From Phycisphaerae bacterium (GTDB lineage: Bacteria > Planctomycetota > Phycisphaerae > UBA1845 > UTPLA1): a DNA stretch of 10,237 bases. A model generated the notes under the pieces. That model did no database searches. It was not told where the DNA came from and was given only the letters and a program-made list of their open reading frames with translations. Shown here piece by piece: positions 7,143-10,237 of the stretch (the first letter of the stretch is position 1; each line of letters opens with the position of its first letter). The position numbers and the translations under genes are program-made. Where the stretch lies: contig JAFGQA010000003.1 in assembly GCA_016935885.1 (NCBI GenBank), forward strand, positions 1 through 10,237, in the 5' to 3' direction.

Positions 7143-7535
7143 ATGAGTACTAAGGGAATCGTGGTGATCGTGGTGCTGGTTGTTCTCGTCGGCGCCAGCG
7201 TCTTCATGTGGGTATCACGCTCGGGGGGCGACAAAGGGGCAGACCAGAGCGTGATGGGGATGATGCAGACCTTCACGTGCCTCAAGTGTGGAGGGACCTT
7301 TGACATGTCGGTCGCCGAAGCCTCCGCGATGCGCCGTGCGCACGACGGCCACATTTACTGTCCGTTGTGCGGCGCTGAGGATCCCGAGAAGGAGGGCGTT
7401 GTCGTACGCATGGGAGGCATGGGAGGAGGCAAGAGCGCGTTCGGCGACGAAGAGGATGAAAACAAGTCCGAGGAAGAGGAGGAGTATTCGGGCCCCAAGA
7501 TCGGCGCACCCGGGATGAAGAAAACGGAGCCGTAG
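7143..7535 (+). CDS. Membrane-anchored zinc-ribbon-like protein, paralogue 1
   Basis: I do not recognise this family. The 130-residue protein has one N-terminal membrane helix (about 5-24). A core follows with CLKC (46-49) and CPLC (73-76), separated by 23 residues and containing AMRRAH and GHIYC, so a Cys4 zinc site is likely. An acidic linker (about 102-114) follows, and the protein ends GPKIGAPGMKKTEP. The short N-terminus before the helix has a Lys and no signal cleavage site. The ATG at 7143 is chosen over one at 7113 because AAGGGAG (7127-7133) precedes it by 9 nt and because MSTK aligns with the start of the downstream paralogue. It has its own terminator at 7571-7602. Anchoring and zinc binding are inferred; the function is unknown. 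Confidence 0.85.
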   Translation: MSTKGIVVIVVLVVLVGASVFMWVSRSGGDKGADQSVMGMMQTFTCLKCGGTFDMSVAEASAMRRAHDGHIYCPLCGAEDPEKEGVVVRMGGMGGGKSAFGDEEDENKSEEEEEYSGPKIGAPGMKKTEP

Positions 7536-7570
7536 GCTTCAGGCATTCGGCAGCCGATCAGCACCCGTCA

Positions 7571-7602
7571 GGGCGAACCGTCCGGCTCGCCCTTTTTCGT
7601 TT
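7571..7602 (+). terminator. Intrinsic terminator after zinc-ribbon paralogue 1
   Basis: GGGCGA (7571-7576) pairs with TCGCCC (7587-7592), extended inward by CC/GG after one mismatch. The tract TTTTTCGTTTT follows directly. It lies 35 bases past the stop codon, so the first paralogue is probably transcribed separately from the second. Confidence 0.85.
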
Positions 7603-8072
7603 TGCAGCACGTCCAGGCAAGTCGAGCGGGCGTGGCTGACGATTGCGCCTTATCTGCCTGTCTGTACGCACGTCCATGCTCATACGGGACCAGGGGCCGG
7701 CTGTGTGCCGAGGCACACGTGCACGGCCATGCCGGACCTGCAATGCGCGGCAACGAGACGTATCAAGAATTCGCGGAACTTCCAAGGGCTCCCGCCGTCT
7801 AAGAGGCTGTCCCAAGACTGTGGGTCAGGTTTTCCAACTTGTCGTGACCGAATGGAAAGCCCGTCCAACAGTCGTTTCGGGTAGTTTCTGAGGGCACGAT
7901 GCCCCCGTCGCCGGGGGGGATGGCCGCGGTGCCCGCGTGCCCAGGCGCTCGTTCAACCGCCGCGTTGCCGTGGTCGGGACGGACTTCCACCATGGGGCCG
8001 TAGCGGGCGGACGCAGCGGGGTCTCCGCCACGGTGGCGGCGACCATGTTCACCGTCAAGGGAGGCATGAACC
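7603..8072. other. Intergenic region between the two zinc-ribbon paralogues
   Basis: No gene is supported here. Two hairpins are visible: GGTTTTCCA/TGGAAAGCC (7828-7836 with 7853-7861, one wobble) and CCCCCG/CGGGGG (7902-7907 with 7912-7917). The stretch AGAGGCTGTCCCAAGAC (7803-7819) resembles the outer ends of some insertion sequences, but I find no matching inverted end or transposase. The last 40 bases resemble the leader of the first paralogue. The promoter of the second gene should lie here but is not obvious. Confidence 0.5.
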
Positions 8073-8474
8073 ATGAGCACCAAGCGAATCGTCGTGGTGG
8101 TTGTGCTGGTTGCCGGTATCGGCATCGGCGTTTACATGTGGGCGGCCGACGCCGGCGGCGCCAATGGCGAGGCGAGCGTCATGGCGATGAAACAGACGTT
8201 CATCTGCTCCGCGTGCGGAAAGACCTTCGAGATGACGGTCGGCGAGGTCACCGCGATGCGCCGCGCACACGGTGGCCACATCTACTGTCCTTACTGCAAC
8301 GCGGAAGATCCCGACAAGCAGGACGTGCTTGTTTCGGTATCGGGGATGGGGCAGGACAAGGATCCATTCGGCTCCGACGACGAAGATGATGATGATGATG
8401 ATGGGGATGATAAGGACAATGACTACGTCGGTCCCAGGATTGGACCGCCCGGGATGGGGAAGAAGGAACCGTAG
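8073..8474 (+). CDS. Membrane-anchored zinc-ribbon-like protein, paralogue 2
   Basis: The 133-residue protein is a diverged duplicate of the gene at 7143 and has the same layout. A membrane helix spans about 5-23 and CSAC (45-48) and CPYC (72-75) are again 23 residues apart. An acidic linker (about 101-117, mostly Asp) and the ending GPRIGPPGMGKKEP follow. Across 43 core residues, 29 are identical by hand alignment. All four Cys and the stretches AMRRAH and GHIYCP are kept, while the helix and linker sequences drift. The linker is partly encoded by six consecutive GAT codons (8385-8402). The ATG at 8073 follows AAGGGAGG (8057-8064) by 8 nt. No enzyme motif is present. A role as a small metal-binding or partner-binding membrane protein is only a guess. 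Confidence 0.87.
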   Translation: MSTKRIVVVVVLVAGIGIGVYMWAADAGGANGEASVMAMKQTFICSACGKTFEMTVGEVTAMRRAHGGHIYCPYCNAEDPDKQDVLVSVSGMGQDKDPFGSDDEDDDDDDGDDKDNDYVGPRIGPPGMGKKEP

Positions 8475-8483
8475 ACTCCAGCA

Positions 8484-8580
8484 GGTCCGTGACAGTCCGG
8501 GCGGGTGCCAGTGGCAGCTTGCCTGCCAGTGTGTAAGCTCCATGCGCCCACCGGAGAGACCACACGGGCGGACAAGCCCG
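8484..8580 (+). repeat. Palindromic element, copy D (3'-truncated)
   Basis: It starts with the same outer end, GGTCCGTGACAG, as copy C, then GGGTGCCA (8503-8510) and the TGGCAG/CTGCCA hairpin. Copy C similarity continues through CATGCGCCCACCGGAGAGACC and GGGCGGACAAGCC. It stops there and lacks the right inner and outer arms; the terminator hairpin follows within a few bases. It begins 10 bases past the stop codon of the second zinc-ribbon gene, in the same orientation as copy C. Confidence 0.7.
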
Positions 8581-8585
8581 CATCG

Positions 8586-8611
8586 GACAGCGCCGTGGCG
8601 CTGTCTTTCTT
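8586..8611 (+). terminator. Intrinsic terminator after zinc-ribbon paralogue 2
   Basis: GACAGCGC (8586-8593) and GCGCTGTC (8598-8605) form a perfect 8-bp stem with a CGTG loop, followed by TTTCTT. It would end rightward transcripts from the gene at 8073. On the minus strand no T tract follows, so it is not bidirectional by this criterion. Confidence 0.75.
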
Positions 8612-8679
8612 CGCGATGCCGACGAAGTGTCGGGCAATCGCTTTCAGTGTATCGCCATCCCTGCGTTGCGCGATCACAG

Positions 8680-8706
8680 AAGCCCACGGATCACGATCCG
8701 TGAGCT
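8680..8706. terminator. Stem-loop downstream of the second PEP-CTERM gene
   Basis: CACGGAT (8685-8691) pairs with ATCCGTG (8696-8702) around CACG. The stem extends by AAGC/GCTT after one mismatch. It lies about 45 bases beyond the stop codon of the minus-strand gene ending at 8750. It may end or stabilise that transcript, although the tract after it on the minus strand is poor in T. Confidence 0.4.
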
Positions 8707-8749
8707 TGCTCGCCGATGCCACGCTTGAGCGCGACTCGGTCCTCAGCGA

Positions 8750-9508
8750 TCAGCACGGGATTCTCCGCCGCCGGAGAATCGCCAGGCCGCCAAGGGCCAG
8801 CAGCGAAAGCGTGGCGGGCTCGGGGGTCACGCAGACGTTGTCTAAGTCGTATACTGCGGCCGTATCACTGCCACCGAAATAGATTCTGAACGAAGAACCC
8901 AGAGGAAGATCAGGCATGTCATGGTCGTGAGAATACCACAGTTGCCAACTGTCCGCGACGGGCAGACAGTCGTGATCGAATTTCTCTGTGAAGGACATCG
9001 TATGGACGGCTCCGGCGCTCCACTCGATTCGAAACCGAGTCCACGTAGTTCGGTCGAGAGGAGGGTACCCATAATCGCCGCAAGAGAGAATGTCGTTCAC
9101 CTCGTGCCGCGAGTAGGAGTCATGATAGCCACTGAAACGAAGGGTGTCGTGGGCATAGTTGTCGGCGTCCAAGAACTGTTCGGTCTCTATGTGCCCGTTA
9201 GAAGTTGAGGCCCTTGCGTCGAATTCCACGACAATGTTGCTGGTGCAAAAAGAGAAGTCCTCCTTCCTGAGGTAGAATCCAGCAACCCCCGTTTGCCAGT
9301 CCATCCTCAGGTACTTCTCCCGGCAGTCTTCTTCAGGAAAGGAAACATTCCCTGGGTCATTGATCCAGTCAAAGGACCATCCATCGGCGTTGCCGTCATT
9401 GAAGTCATCCCAGATCACGCATTCGTTCGCGGCCGCGGGCGTGCTCGTGGCGAGACCGAGCATGATTGCTGCGATGATCCAGATTGGGCCGTGTCTCACA
9501 TTCTTCAT
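8750..9508 (-). CDS. PEP-CTERM sorting domain protein with jelly-roll-like body
   Basis: The 252-residue exported protein has a signal peptide (1 to about 27, ending TPAAA). Its beta-rich body opens with WDDFNDGNADGWSF (33-46), an opening often seen in concanavalin/LamG-type or sugar-binding folds. PEP (229-231) follows, then a hydrophobic stretch and RRRR (246-249). Six cysteines in the body (30, 62, 88, 143, 181, 226) could form disulfides outside the cell. A seventh is the last residue. The ATG at 9508 is preferred over the longer frame because AGGAG (9518-9522) lies 9 nt upstream and the signal peptide begins there. Base composition looks less GC-rich than in neighbouring genes. The protein is unrelated to the other PEP-CTERM protein outside the sorting signal. 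Ligand and role are unknown. Confidence 0.87.
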   Translation of the reverse strand: MKNVRHGPIWIIAAIMLGLATSTPAAANECVIWDDFNDGNADGWSFDWINDPGNVSFPEEDCREKYLRMDWQTGVAGFYLRKEDFSFCTSNIVVEFDARASTSNGHIETEQFLDADNYAHDTLRFSGYHDSYSRHEVNDILSCGDYGYPPLDRTTWTRFRIEWSAGAVHTMSFTEKFDHDCLPVADSWQLWYSHDHDMPDLPLGSSFRIYFGGSDTAAVYDLDNVCVTPEPATLSLLALGGLAILRRRRIPC

Positions 9509-9575
9509 GATGTTGCTCTCCTGATCTTCGTTTGTGGGAGGTTCGGTACACTCCGTGCCTCCCGTGCAGATTCCC

Positions 9576-9640
9576 ATGCCGTCACGCGCGGCATTGGTGC
9601 ACCGTGCTCATAGAGCACGGCTCGGTTGGTGTGCCGTGTT
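9576..9640. repeat. Paired hairpins with imperfect direct repeat
   Basis: ATGCCG/CGGCAT (9576-9581 with 9589-9594) and the perfect CCGTGCTC/GAGCACGG stem (9602-9609 with 9613-9620, ATA loop) stand side by side. The stretch TTGGTGCACCGTGCTC (9594-9609) recurs imperfectly as TTGGTGTGCCGTGTTC (9625-9640). On the minus strand they fall in the leader of the gene starting at 9508, downstream of the LuxR gene. They could be a decayed palindromic repeat or a processing or termination structure; no T tract follows on the minus strand. Confidence 0.5.
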
Positions 9641-9748
9641 CCTCTTTTCCTCCGTCGCTATGTGTCGATCGGAAGTCTCCGAATCACTGTACTCATTCTC
9701 GATGCGCCACCTCAATATGCCTGTTCGGGTAGGTGTTGCGCAGAATCG

Positions 9749-10048
9749 TCAGGTCTTCTCATCGCGCCAGGGGGCTGACCTGTCGGCCAGGACGAGGCGG
9801 ACCACGACGCCGACACGGTCGCGGACGTTCAACTTCTCGAACAGGCACTTCATGTGCATGTGGACCGTGTGCGATGAAATGCCGAGGTTCGCAGCGATCT
9901 CGTCGTTGCTCCGCGCCCGGCAGATGTGGCGTGCGACCTGGTGTTGTCGAGGGCTCAGGCTCAGGTGGTTCGCCAGGCTTCGCCACCGCGCTGTCGCGAA
10001 GAGGTCCGGTAGATCGTCGTTTCCCCTGGGTGTCGACCGGCTCGGCAT
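9749..10048 (-). CDS. Single-domain LuxR/GerE-type transcriptional regulator
   Basis: The 99-residue protein is essentially one LuxR-type helix-turn-helix. LSPRQHQVARHI (31-42) is followed by SNDEIAANLGISSHTVHMHM (47-66) and KLNVRDRVGVVVRLVL (72-87). The usual Glu of the LTxREXEV opening is Gln here. No receiver or ligand-binding domain precedes the helix-turn-helix, so it resembles GerE-like stand-alone regulators. Such proteins bind DNA as dimers. The ATG at 10048 has AGGAG (10056-10060) 7 nt upstream. The same frame stays open upstream through the 13-bp repeat to the window edge, so a longer protein cannot be excluded. It lies upstream of the PEP-CTERM gene on the same strand with a 240-base gap; regulation of that gene is speculation. 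Confidence 0.88.
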   Translation of the reverse strand: MPSRSTPRGNDDLPDLFATARWRSLANHLSLSPRQHQVARHICRARSNDEIAANLGISSHTVHMHMKCLFEKLNVRDRVGVVVRLVLADRSAPWRDEKT

Positions 10049-10145
10049 TCGACGGCTCCTCGCGGGGGCGGTTCGCGTGTCTGTTACTGATTCCTGCGAG
10101 GGGGGCGGTTCTTTCAGGTGTTTTGAGAAAGACGCAGAAGTGTTT

Positions 10146-10237
10146 GCCGGGTTTCCGAGCCGGGTTTCCGAGCCGGGTTTCCGAGCCGGGTTTCCGAGCC
10201 GGGTTTCCGAGCCGGGTTTCCGAGCCGGGTTTCCGAG
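10146..10237. repeat. 13-bp perfect tandem repeat, at least seven copies
   Basis: GCCGGGTTTCCGA is repeated without a mismatch at 10146, 10159, 10172, 10185, 10198, 10211 and 10224, and the array continues past the window edge. Neither strand contains a stop codon in any frame, because 13 is not a multiple of 3 and the 39-base triple unit is free of stops. Read as protein it would give 13-residue repeats. It starts 98 bases upstream of the LuxR start. There are no spacers, so it is a VNTR-type array and not CRISPR. Confidence 0.95.

Noticed and set aside
7603..7802. Small frames after the first terminator on both strands
   Set aside because: No ribosome binding site, no conserved motif and no fit with neighbouring genes.
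7803..7819. AGAGGCTGTCCCAAGAC as an insertion-sequence end
   Set aside because: It only resembles the ends of some insertion sequences; no inverted partner, target duplication or transposase fragment was found.
8590..8722. A minus-strand stretch from a GTG at 8722 whose peptide includes GDTLKAIARHF, faintly like a helix-turn-helix start
   Set aside because: The frame runs straight into the terminator stem and repeat copy D and then antisense to the zinc-ribbon gene. There is no good ribosome binding site. At most it is a gene remnant.

Overview
The window looks like a chromosomal segment of a high-GC Gram-negative bacterium, most likely a planctomycete (Planctomycetota, perhaps Phycisphaerae-like). 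The evidence is two proteins ending in PEP-CTERM sorting signals with the LLxLGG...RRRR tail common in that phylum, an outer-membrane BamA, a lipoprotein MltA, sparse gene packing, and GC-rich palindromic repeats between genes. The taxonomic call is inference; no rRNA or marker gene settles it.

Layout, left to right. Positions 1-45 may hold the last codons of a rightward gene. Then comes a palindromic repeat (copy A) and bamA on the minus strand (252-2627). A 275-base divergent region separates bamA from fxsA (2903-3388, plus), an inner-membrane protein. A repeat-filled gap (copy B) leads to mltA (3806-5050, plus), a lipoprotein lytic transglycosylase. mltA converges on a minus-strand PEP-CTERM protein (5206-6051). 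Upstream of that gene lies about 1.1 kb without a confident gene, containing a doubtful 85-codon leader ORF and repeat copy C. Next are two tandem plus-strand paralogues (7143-7535 and 8073-8474). Each encodes one N-terminal membrane helix, a CxxC-x23-CxxC zinc-ribbon-like core, an acidic linker and a conserved C-terminal motif. Each gene has its own ribosome binding site and each is followed by a good intrinsic terminator. Repeat copy D follows the second. A second PEP-CTERM protein (8750-9508) and a single-domain LuxR/GerE regulator (9749-10048) follow, both on the minus strand. The right edge is a 13-bp perfect tandem repeat running out of the window.

How the genes fit together: most products act at the cell envelope. 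BamA inserts outer-membrane proteins, MltA cleaves peptidoglycan, FxsA is an inner-membrane protein, the PEP-CTERM proteins are exported and sorted to the surface, and the zinc-ribbon paralogues are predicted to be membrane-anchored. No single operon joins them.

The best candidates for something undescribed are the duplicated anchored zinc-ribbon pair, which is bracketed by same-orientation copies of a palindromic repeat, and the 13-bp tandem array next to the LuxR gene.
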